Notes under the pieces: generated by a model
What the model was told of the DNA's origin: nothing
The model's database searches: none
Seen by the model: the letters and a program-made list of their open reading frames with translations, nothing else
Translations under genes and position numbers: made by a program
Shown: in pieces, positions 1-6,595 of the stretch
How the letters are laid out: each line of letters starts with the position of its first letter
Numbering within the stretch: the first letter of the stretch is position 1
NCBI GenBank assembly: GCA_013299105.1
Contig: JAAFJY010000007.1
Span: 157,317-221,316 of the forward strand
Origin: Chitinophagales bacterium
GTDB taxonomy: Bacteria; Bacteroidota; Bacteroidia; Chitinophagales; Saprospiraceae
DNA: 64,000 nt
Direction: 5' to 3'

Positions 1-2
1 TG

Positions 3-146
3 ACAACCCGTGAATTCAGTAACTCATTATTTATGAAAGTTCGGGCCTATTACGGCGATAAAACCTTCGTATCTGGTACCATTTCAGTAACAAAAGTACA
101 TCAAAAAGTACTGGCAAGAAACTCAGATTATGAAACCATATATTGA
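3..146 (+). CDS. C-terminal fragment of an upstream protein (partial)
   Basis: An open frame enters from the left edge and ends at a TGA at 144-146. It gives 47 residues ending in ARNSDYETIY. It overlaps the next gene's start by 17 nt, which suggests the same operon. The segment is mostly beta-prone (KVRAYYGDKTFVSGTISV) and I do not recognise the family. A secretion adaptor or modification enzyme of the RiPP-like cluster would fit the context, but that is only a guess. The missing upstream part decides its identity. Confidence 0.45.
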   Translation, partial: TTREFSNSLFMKVRAYYGDKTFVSGTISVTKVHQKVLARNSDYETIY

Positions 147-1221
147 ATCGTATAACCAGGAAATAAACAAATATGCGCAATTGATAGACGAACGGATCAA
201 ACGCATGTTTGAAAAAGGAACCTTGATGAGGTATGCTTTTACAATTGCTAATTTCCGAAAAATGATGCCTGACTTGTTTGAAATAGAATCAGCAACTGAT
301 CTATTCTCGAAGATGCTCAAAATACGTGGTATCGCATTGTTAGATCCACACTATCCGGAGATATTGAATGATGTAAAATACAGTGGTGCCTGGTTAGAGG
401 AAATACAACTCCAAGGAGCAGCCATATATTGTACTTATCATCTGGGTTCTTATCGCGCAATCATAGGCCATCTAGCCAAGCGCGGAAAGCCATTCAGCCT
501 GGTTATTGACCAAAAAGTCTATGCAGAACAGCATGAGGAAATCAAGCAATCAGTTCGAAGTGTATGTAAGTATTTTAATACTTCCTCAAACTTTGAATTG
601 ATCAATGCAGAGGACTTTACTTCTACCCTCGAGATGTTGCGCCAACTCAAACGAGGCCGCTCGCTGATTATCTATCTGGATGGAAATACTGGTGTAGGTG
701 GCGTTTATCGCCAAGACCATCAACTCATTAAGTTGAAATTTTTGGGCCAAGATATGTTGGTTCGCCAGGGTATTGCGCTATTGTCTCAACTAAGTGGTGC
801 CCCTATCATTCCAACGATTAGTTATCGAGAAACAGATAGCGATCTCAACATGTACTTCGGCGCCCCCATCAAGGCCATTGACAATATTGCTGATCAAAAG
901 AATTATTGCGAAAAGGTTACCAAGCAATTGTACTCGCTTCTGGAAGAGTTTCTTTGGCAGTATCCATTACAATGGGAAGGGTGGCTGTATGTCCATAAAT
1001 ACTTGGACCTGACCTCAATTACAGCGCATGCTGCTGCTGCCAAGCCAATAGGAGAAGATGGTTCATTTGATGATGAAAGATTTGGGCTTTTCCGTATGGG
1101 TAAATCTCAATATTACTTACTGGATAAAGACACCTTTGTCACTTTTGAAATCACTAGTAAGCAATATTTCCAATTCAAGGGGCTCCCCATTGAGGAATCC
1201 TCAAATCTTAATCCATCATGA
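130..1221 (+). CDS. LpxL/HtrB-like acyltransferase homologue (copy 1) with C-terminal add-on
   Basis: This 363-residue protein resembles the lipid A late acyltransferase (LpxL/HtrB) branch of the LPLAT superfamily. Seen motifs are YHLGSYR around His104, the FLGQ...VRQG stretch, APIIPTISYR and the closing YPLQWEGW. In the family the first motif is HX4(D/E) and supplies the catalytic pair; here His104 is followed at the acidic position by Arg109. No membrane anchor is evident. After the acyltransferase core a segment from about residue 314 (DDERFGLF, then YYLLDKDTF) looks like a small appended domain also present in copy 2. The stop overlaps the start of copy 2 in ATGA. Together with five precursor-like genes and an arginase downstream, this suggests acylation of a peptide rather than lipid A, but the substrate is inferred. 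Confidence is good for the fold and low for the activity. Confidence 0.75.
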   Translation: MKPYIESYNQEINKYAQLIDERIKRMFEKGTLMRYAFTIANFRKMMPDLFEIESATDLFSKMLKIRGIALLDPHYPEILNDVKYSGAWLEEIQLQGAAIYCTYHLGSYRAIIGHLAKRGKPFSLVIDQKVYAEQHEEIKQSVRSVCKYFNTSSNFELINAEDFTSTLEMLRQLKRGRSLIIYLDGNTGVGGVYRQDHQLIKLKFLGQDMLVRQGIALLSQLSGAPIIPTISYRETDSDLNMYFGAPIKAIDNIADQKNYCEKVTKQLYSLLEEFLWQYPLQWEGWLYVHKYLDLTSITAHAAAAKPIGEDGSFDDERFGLFRMGKSQYYLLDKDTFVTFEITSKQYFQFKGLPIEESSNLNPS

Positions 1222-2438
1222 ACCTAAAAAATTTTGAAGGAAGACTAGCAGATTTACATGCACAAGTTGACCAACAAGTCGGTCAGCTTAAAGCAAAGAT
1301 GGAAATCAAAACCTACTGCAATGCGATTGCCAATATCAAAACATTTTTACCTCAATTTTTAGATGGTAAAAACCCAGAGACTTGCTTCAGGCAATACTTG
1401 GCTTATCGAACTGCCGCCCACTTGGATCATGTATCACCTGAACGGGCTGCTGACATCAAGATCAGTGGTCACTTTGAGGAAATCTTAAATGATCCCAAAC
1501 ACCCAAGACTGTATTCGACCTTTCATCTAGGGTCTTACCGGGCTTTATTGGGCTTACTGACACGAGTTGGCGTGAAATTTTCACTGGTAGTCAACAATCA
1601 GGTTTACACTGCACAACGCAATGAAATGTTACAAACCTTGGATAAAATCGCTGAAATGTATGGTTTACAAACTCAAATTAACATCATCAACTCCAGTGAT
1701 TTCAATGCTGCTGCTAAAATGGCTAAAGATTTTCGAAATGGATATTCCTTGGTGATTTATGCAGATGGCAACACAGGAACAGGTGGTCAATCACGTCAGG
1801 ACGAACGCACCAGCAGAGTCAAATTTCTGGGTCAACATATTTATGTAAGACAAGGACCAGCATTTTTTGCTAATCTTTTTCAAGAACCAATCTACCCAAT
1901 CATTTCTTACCGAGAATGTAAGAATGAAATTCTCTTGAAGTTTTGTGCCCCCATCCAGCCAGCAAAAAAGGCACCGAGATCAAAAGTTTGTCAAGAAATT
2001 ATGCAAAAATTATTTGACATTCTGGAGATCCACCTCAAGCAATTTCCCTTGCAATGGGACCATTGGTCGAGTATTCATTTGCAGCTGGATACTGAAAGTT
2101 TGTCCCGTATAAAGCAGGAGTCCTGTTTTTTCGAGCCCAATACCAACGCCACCAAGCTAACTTTTAACGAAGATCGCTTTGGAGTTTACATCCATGAAAA
2201 TGCTGGCTACTTACTCGATTATGTCACACAACAGACCTACCCTTTGTCGATTGAACAGGTCCATACATTGAGTAGCTACTGGCCTCGACTCCAAAACGGG
2301 GTAAAGCCACAAGTTGAATTAACACCAGGCCTTATCAAGCAATTACTCAGTCGAGAGATCCTTATTGATCTTGACCAGGTCCATTACAAAACACAGATTG
2401 CTAAATCCAATTCATTCACCTCAATACAATTGTCATGA
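1218..2438 (+). CDS. LpxL/HtrB-like acyltransferase homologue (copy 2) with C-terminal add-on
   Basis: A 406-residue paralogue of the preceding gene, colinear with it through the whole acyltransferase core: FHLGSYRA with His103 and Arg108, YADGNTGTGG, FLGQ...VRQGPAFFANLF, EPIYPIISYR and FPLQWDHW. As in copy 1, the acidic residue of the canonical HX4(D/E) motif is Arg. Its C-terminal extension is longer. From about residue 316 (FNEDRFGVYI, GYLLDYVTQQTY) to the end, it finishes in TPGLIKQLLSREILI and resembles the compact winged-helix PqqD/RRE-type modules that bind RiPP leaders. That assignment rests on the look of the pattern only. It is coupled by ATGA overlaps to both neighbours. Either it acts on a different substrate or acyl chain from copy 1, or the pair works as a heterodimer. 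Confidence 0.75.
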   Translation: MNLKNFEGRLADLHAQVDQQVGQLKAKMEIKTYCNAIANIKTFLPQFLDGKNPETCFRQYLAYRTAAHLDHVSPERAADIKISGHFEEILNDPKHPRLYSTFHLGSYRALLGLLTRVGVKFSLVVNNQVYTAQRNEMLQTLDKIAEMYGLQTQINIINSSDFNAAAKMAKDFRNGYSLVIYADGNTGTGGQSRQDERTSRVKFLGQHIYVRQGPAFFANLFQEPIYPIISYRECKNEILLKFCAPIQPAKKAPRSKVCQEIMQKLFDILEIHLKQFPLQWDHWSSIHLQLDTESLSRIKQESCFFEPNTNATKLTFNEDRFGVYIHENAGYLLDYVTQQTYPLSIEQVHTLSSYWPRLQNGVKPQVELTPGLIKQLLSREILIDLDQVHYKTQIAKSNSFTSIQLS

Positions 2439-2857
2439 AAACTCATCACTACAAAATTGCATATTTTCTATGCATCGGGCTGAATGCATTTGCCCAAACT
2501 AGTCATGAATCGATCTCCATCCAAATCAAAGTGGTCAACCTAACTACGAATGAAGGAAAAGTTGGAGTACTACTGCTCAATGAGGAAAAAAAAGTTGTAG
2601 CAAGCGCAATGCTTAAAGTGCAAGAAAATCAATGCAGCATAAAATTTGAAAATCAAAGCGCTGGAAAGTATGCTGCGAAATTTTTCCACGACCAAAATGG
2701 CAATGGTAAAATGGACGCCAATAGCCTTGGAATTCCCGCTGAAAGCTATGGGTTTTCAAATGGAGTCAAAGGTATTTTCGGTTCTCCACCCGAATTCAAT
2801 AAAACCATTTTCACAGTATCCAATAACACTATCATTCAGCTGGAGCCAGCCAATTAG
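2435..2857 (+). CDS. Secreted DUF2141 family protein
   Basis: 140 residues with an N-terminal signal peptide (hydrophobic AYFLCIGLNAFA, then Q) and a DUF2141 domain. Diagnostic features are KYAAKFFHDQNGNGKMD, the GIPAESYGFSNG segment and the following GSPPEF. DUF2141 proteins are small periplasmic or secreted beta-sandwich proteins of Bacteroidota and Proteobacteria with no settled function. The start overlaps the stop of acyltransferase copy 2 (ATGA), so it is translationally coupled to it. It is followed 43 nt later by the first precursor-like gene. A role in handling the exported product is conceivable, but nothing in the sequence proves it. Confidence 0.85.
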   Translation: MKTHHYKIAYFLCIGLNAFAQTSHESISIQIKVVNLTTNEGKVGVLLLNEEKKVVASAMLKVQENQCSIKFENQSAGKYAAKFFHDQNGNGKMDANSLGIPAESYGFSNGVKGIFGSPPEFNKTIFTVSNNTIIQLEPAN

Positions 2858-2900
2858 GGCTTTTGGTCGAAGCATAACAAAACATCAAAAAACGCCAATC

Positions 2901-3080
2901 ATGGAAAACAACATTTTCAACCTAGAAGGCGGGCTGAGTATCCGCGAATTAGAAACCAGACAGGAAATGTCTATTGCCCTAGATCAAACTGAGGCACCAG
3001 AGGGTGTAGATGCAATGGCCTGCCGTTGTAAATGCTCTGAAAACTCAGATACTGGTGCTGAGCAGGAAAAAACTACCTAA
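2901..3080 (+). CDS. Divergent RiPP precursor-like peptide with CRCKC core
   Basis: A 59-residue peptide with the same leader as the four following peptides: MENNIFNLEGG, then LSIRELETRQEMSIA. Its C-terminal half differs: residues 39-47 read MACRCKCSE, with three cysteines and Arg42, followed by an acidic tail. Arg42 is the only arginine in the C-terminal half of any of the five peptides. That matters because the cluster encodes an arginase-fold enzyme. The conserved short leader with an ELE.RQE.S core, a cysteine-bearing variable end and adjacent enzymes are what identify it as a likely RiPP precursor. The leader/core boundary is not certain; the acidic and alanine-rich stretch at 31-40 is the natural place. 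Confidence 0.7.
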   Translation: MENNIFNLEGGLSIRELETRQEMSIALDQTEAPEGVDAMACRCKCSENSDTGAEQEKTT

Positions 3081-3130
3081 ACTAAATCCCTACAAAACAT
3101 CACCTTATTTACTAACCTAATCTATTTTTT

Positions 3131-3304
3131 ATGGAAACCAACAATTTTGACCTGAACCAAAGCCTGAACATCGAAGAACTCGAAGCCCGTCAGGAACTGT
3201 CTGTTGCCACCATTAGCGATGCAAGCCTCGAAGAAGCTGACGCTGCGGCCATGGCCAAGTGCAAGTCAGAAGAAAAGGCAAAGACTGAGACCAAGGAGTC
3301 TTAA
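3131..3304 (+). CDS. RiPP precursor-like peptide, tandem copy 1
   Basis: 57 residues: METNNFDLNQ, then LNIEELEARQELSVATISD, an acidic alanine-rich region and the tail MAKCKSEEKAKTETKES. The leader motif ELEARQELS is shared with all neighbours. The predicted core has one cysteine (Cys44) flanked by lysines and no arginine. It is identical in protein sequence to tandem copy 3, and differs from copy 2 at one residue (Asp37, which is Glu there). The preceding gap lacks the CCACAACAATTTTTAAAC block found before the other three, so this unit marks the left edge of the tandem array. Confidence 0.75.
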   Translation: METNNFDLNQSLNIEELEARQELSVATISDASLEEADAAAMAKCKSEEKAKTETKES

Positions 3305-3352
3305 GCCTTTCTAATCATCAAACCCATTTTCTAACCACAACAATTTTTAAAC

Positions 3353-3526
3353 ATGGAAACCAACAATTTTGACCTGAACCAAAGCCTGAACATCGAAGAA
3401 CTCGAAGCCCGTCAGGAATTGTCAGTTGCTACGATCAGCGATGCAAGCCTCGAAGAAGCTGAAGCCGCTGCAATGGCCAAGTGCAAGTCAGAAGAAAAAG
3501 CAAAGACTGAAACCAAAGAGTCTTAA
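3353..3526 (+). CDS. RiPP precursor-like peptide, tandem copy 2
   Basis: 57 residues, differing from copies 1 and 3 only at residue 37 (Glu for Asp). Leader motif ELEARQELSVA and tail AMAKCKSEEKAKTETKES are unchanged. The start codon lies 222 nt after that of copy 1. It is preceded by the conserved intergenic block TTTTCTAACCACAACAATTT. Most nucleotide differences from its neighbours are synonymous, which suggests selection to keep the same product in several copies, or recent duplication with conversion. Confidence 0.75.
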   Translation: METNNFDLNQSLNIEELEARQELSVATISDASLEEAEAAAMAKCKSEEKAKTETKES

Positions 3527-3575
3527 GCATTTCTGATTATTCAAACCCATTTTCTAACCACAACAATTTTTAAAC

Positions 3576-3749
3576 ATGGAAACCAACAATTTTGACCTGA
3601 ACCAAAGCCTGAACATCGAAGAACTCGAAGCCCGTCAGGAACTGTCTGTTGCCACAATCAGCGATGCAAGCCTCGAAGAAGCTGACGCTGCGGCCATGGC
3701 CAAGTGCAAGTCAGAAGAAAAAGCAAAGACTGAAACCAAAGAGTCTTAA
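3576..3749 (+). CDS. RiPP precursor-like peptide, tandem copy 3
   Basis: 57 residues, identical in protein sequence to copy 1. Same leader (ELEARQELS) and same Lys-Cys-Lys core. It starts 223 nt after copy 2, with the same intergenic block ahead of it. Multiplying an identical precursor fits a product needed in stoichiometric amounts. Confidence 0.75.
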   Translation: METNNFDLNQSLNIEELEARQELSVATISDASLEEADAAAMAKCKSEEKAKTETKES

Positions 3750-3797
3750 TCATTTCTGACCATCTAACTCATTTTCTAACCACAACAATTTTTAAAC

Positions 3798-3962
3798 ATG
3801 GAAACCAACAATTTTGACCTGAACCAAAGCCTGAGCATCGAAGAACTCGAAACCCGCCAGGAATTGTCTGTTGCCACCATTGGCGATTCAAGCTTAGAAG
3901 AGGTTGAAGCCGCAGCAATGGCCAAGTGCAAGTCAGCCGAGGCTGAAACTTCAGCTGAATAA
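3798..3962 (+). CDS. RiPP precursor-like peptide, tandem copy 4 (divergent tail)
   Basis: 54 residues. The leader is kept (LSIEELETRQELSVA) with small changes (Ser13, Thr19, Gly29, Ser31, Val36). The core begins MAKCKSAEAE as in the other copies, but the lysine-rich end is replaced by AETSAE. It is therefore the most diverged member of the tandem set and marks its right edge. It starts 222 nt after copy 3 and is followed, 123 nt later, by the M50-type protease gene. Confidence 0.72.
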   Translation: METNNFDLNQSLSIEELETRQELSVATIGDSSLEEVEAAAMAKCKSAEAETSAE

Positions 3963-4085
3963 TAGCAGCATAAAGTGATTGATTTTGGGCATGGAGTATT
4001 CCGAATAGGCAGCTCCTGCCCATTATCAATCTTCCTTGCAACATCTGGCAACACCGACCATTATTCAAACCACATCAATTGCAAT

Positions 4086-5330
4086 ATGAAAACGCAGCAA
4101 CCCATTCCAGCTCTTGATTTTGAAGCGTTAGCTGCAAAGCTTGCTGCTTTTGATTTCACCCTGGAAATACCGGAATCAAATCGGTATTTACTCATTTTTC
4201 AAGAACAATATTATCAGATCGACCAGGTCTCTTATCTGGTATTGAATAGCATTAAAAAAAGTACTGATCTGGGAACATCTTTGGAACTGGCATTCCCCAC
4301 CATTGATCTCTCAACGCATGACCTTCGGGTTATAAGCGATCATTTAACAGAACAAGTACTTCCATTGTTAGAAAACCAAACTCCTCCCAAAAAGAAATCT
4401 GTTAAAGAACTATTCACGCTAGTTCATCCGACAGCAATTCTTCCAATTGCTAAGATGCTTGCTTTTCTTTTCAATCCTCGAATTTTTTACCCTCTACTTG
4501 TTTTATCCGTCGCTTTGAACAGTGCTTTTTGGTTTTTAGTCAAATCTAAAACAATCCATTTCAAAGGTCAAGGACACTTGGAAACCGAAGTTTATTTAGG
4601 CTATCTGCTAGCCATATTTGGATTCTTGCTCTTACATGAGTTTGGCCACGCCACGGCTTCAATGGTGATGGGCAAAGCACCTGGCAAAATTGGAGTAGGC
4701 ATTTACTTTGTTTTCCCAGCCTTTTTTACTGACTTGACAGCTATTTGGTCACTACAACGTCAGCAGCGCATTGTCATCAACCTGGGTGGAATTTACCTCC
4801 AGTTGCTGATCAATCTCCTAATGATGGGCATTCTATTTCTATTTCAAAATTCACCTCCAACGGTCAGCTTCATGCTCCGCATCATAGGATTTAATATTTT
4901 GATTAGCCTGTACAATATCAATCCCTTTTTCAAATTTGATGGCTATTGGATTTACAGCGATTTTTTCAAGCTTCCTAATTTGAGACAACAAAGCAATGAA
5001 TTATTGAGAAGCTTATTTTTTGCTCTCCCCAAATTTTTATTTAAATCCAGGCTAAAAACCAATTTTAAAGGACTCTCCTCCCCGCCGTTATTTACTTACA
5101 CCATTTCATATTTTGTATTCATGGTGTTCGTATGGTACTTGTTATTGCAATTCATTGTCCGTACTCACCTGAGTTTTTGGCATAGCCTACAAGAAATTGG
5201 ACCCTTTGAGTGGAATGATTTCCACGCCTGGAAACAATTGGCAGGACCAATTATAGTCTTGCTTTTCTGCTGGATGATCGTCTATTTACGCTTTGCTCCA
5301 ACTTTTAAATTTAGAAAGTATGCAAACTGA
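4086..5330 (+). CDS. M50-type membrane zinc metalloprotease of the RiPP-like cluster
   Basis: 414 residues. Residues 1-105 are soluble; the stretch SNRYLLIFQEQYYQI looks like the beta-hairpin of a PqqD/RRE-type module (inference). The rest is a multi-pass membrane protein with segments near 113-130, 131-153, 168-186, 202-220, 227-254 and 262-278. The M50 zinc site is intact: LLHEFGHA with His184, Glu185 and His188, and the distal NPFFKFDGYW with Asp285. Two further hydrophobic segments follow near 345-365 and 385-405. M50-family proteins with this layout are common beside RiPP genes. Leader cleavage or release at the membrane is the natural proposal here. I start at MKTQQPIPAL rather than the upstream in-frame ATG at 3975, because the extra 37 residues lie in the gap after the last peptide gene. 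The end overlaps the arginase gene by 11 nt. Confidence 0.82.
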   Translation: MKTQQPIPALDFEALAAKLAAFDFTLEIPESNRYLLIFQEQYYQIDQVSYLVLNSIKKSTDLGTSLELAFPTIDLSTHDLRVISDHLTEQVLPLLENQTPPKKKSVKELFTLVHPTAILPIAKMLAFLFNPRIFYPLLVLSVALNSAFWFLVKSKTIHFKGQGHLETEVYLGYLLAIFGFLLLHEFGHATASMVMGKAPGKIGVGIYFVFPAFFTDLTAIWSLQRQQRIVINLGGIYLQLLINLLMMGILFLFQNSPPTVSFMLRIIGFNILISLYNINPFFKFDGYWIYSDFFKLPNLRQQSNELLRSLFFALPKFLFKSRLKTNFKGLSSPPLFTYTISYFVFMVFVWYLLLQFIVRTHLSFWHSLQEIGPFEWNDFHAWKQLAGPIIVLLFCWMIVYLRFAPTFKFRKYAN

Positions 5331-6591
5331 ATTTCCCAAACAACTAATAAAATCAGCGTACCTCAAAATAACTGATGAGGATCGTGATGGGGTAACCTTG
5401 ATCCATTCCCTGAGTGGTCGTCAATTCAAAGTGTGCAAAAAGACTGTCACAGTTCTCGATTTCTTTCAGGAGCCTCAATTCATTGAGCAATTGTCTTTAA
5501 GCTCAGCAATGAAGTTGAGTATCCATGAACTTTGGTCCAAAGGCCTACTGGTGGACTATCTTCACCGGGAAATTGAAGCCGTACTACGCATACCCAACAA
5601 GCCTAGTTACTTCGGGCTACCAAACCTGGATGGGCAACAGTCTCCACAGGTTGTTATGATCGGTGTACCATTCGCTGGCGGAAATACCGAATCCCCAGAA
5701 GTCAAAGGCTTCCCCAGTCGATTGAGGCAATTGAGTGACATGTATGGCATTGACTTGAGCGGTAAAAGCTGGGTAAACATGAGCGCGCTAGGCGAAAACC
5801 TATCCGTACAAAACCTTGCAGCGTTGGTTAAGGAAAACCTGCTCAAAGATGGAGGTGATATCCTTTGTCATCCTTATGAATCCAGGCGGCATATTCTTGC
5901 TAAAATAAAAACACTGCTGGGCGAGTTGTTCTCCGCAGGCTATGTGCCATTCTCTATTGGTGGAGACCACTCCTTGAGTTTGCCCATCATTCAAGCAGCC
6001 AGTACGTGTTACAATGAGTTTCAGGTCTTTCATTTTGATGCCCATACGGATGTATATTCATCTGCTTTCGACCCATTACTGCAAGTGGATAACATTCACC
6101 ACCACGGGAATTTTGTAAGCCATTGCCTAAAAATCCCACAAATCACCCATTATTATCAATTTGGTATCCGAGGCATCAACAACATCACTCATCAAGACAA
6201 GCCTAAGCTCAAGACCTTTTGGGTGAATGAATTAAAAAATGCAATTCTGCAACATCAGATTTTAGACATCTCCCTTGACATCCCTTGTTACATCACTTTT
6301 GACATTGATGTAATGGATCCGTCATTGGCACCAGGAACCAACACCCCGGTTCCGAATGGTTTTACCTTTGGTGAAGTGCTTGACTTATTCAATTTACTAA
6401 AGTTAGGACAAAGGCAAATCATCGGGCTTGATTTTGTAGAAGTAAATATAAAAAAAGATCCCGGCGGGCTCACAGCTTCACTTGCTACGCAACTGATTTT
6501 GAATTTATTGAATCAAATCAATCCACAACTCCTGCCCACTACTAAACAGATTGACAGGCAATCCAAGTATTCTTTTTCATCACAAGACTAG
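5320..6591 (+). CDS. Arginase-fold (ureohydrolase) enzyme with N-terminal extension, candidate peptide arginase
   Basis: 423 residues, against about 300 for free arginases or agmatinases. Residues 1-105 form an extension (DGVTLIHSLSGRQFKV, then SIHELWSKGLLVDYL) that resembles a PqqD/RRE-type winged helix. The catalytic domain follows from PQVVMIGVPF. All six di-manganese ligands are visible: SIGGDHS with His217, FDAHTD with Asp240, His242 and Asp244, and FDIDVMDP with Asp328 and Asp330. Ureohydrolases split arginine or guanidino compounds to urea plus amine; peptide arginases of RiPP pathways (OspR type) convert peptidyl arginine to ornithine. Location next to precursor-like genes and the N-terminal module favour the peptide-arginase reading. 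Among the encoded peptides, only Arg42 of the CRCKC peptide is a core arginine. It overlaps the M50 gene by 11 nt and lies 4 nt before the TonB receptor gene. Confidence 0.82.
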   Translation: MQTEFPKQLIKSAYLKITDEDRDGVTLIHSLSGRQFKVCKKTVTVLDFFQEPQFIEQLSLSSAMKLSIHELWSKGLLVDYLHREIEAVLRIPNKPSYFGLPNLDGQQSPQVVMIGVPFAGGNTESPEVKGFPSRLRQLSDMYGIDLSGKSWVNMSALGENLSVQNLAALVKENLLKDGGDILCHPYESRRHILAKIKTLLGELFSAGYVPFSIGGDHSLSLPIIQAASTCYNEFQVFHFDAHTDVYSSAFDPLLQVDNIHHHGNFVSHCLKIPQITHYYQFGIRGINNITHQDKPKLKTFWVNELKNAILQHQILDISLDIPCYITFDIDVMDPSLAPGTNTPVPNGFTFGEVLDLFNLLKLGQRQIIGLDFVEVNIKKDPGGLTASLATQLILNLLNQINPQLLPTTKQIDRQSKYSFSSQD

Positions 6592-6595
6592 CACT

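Noticed and set aside
130..6591. Lanthipeptide or radical-SAM RiPP cluster
   Set aside because: The precursors have Cys, but no LanM/LanB/LanC, radical SAM, YcaO or GNAT enzyme is visible in the window; only the upstream partial frame is unread, so I did not name a known class.
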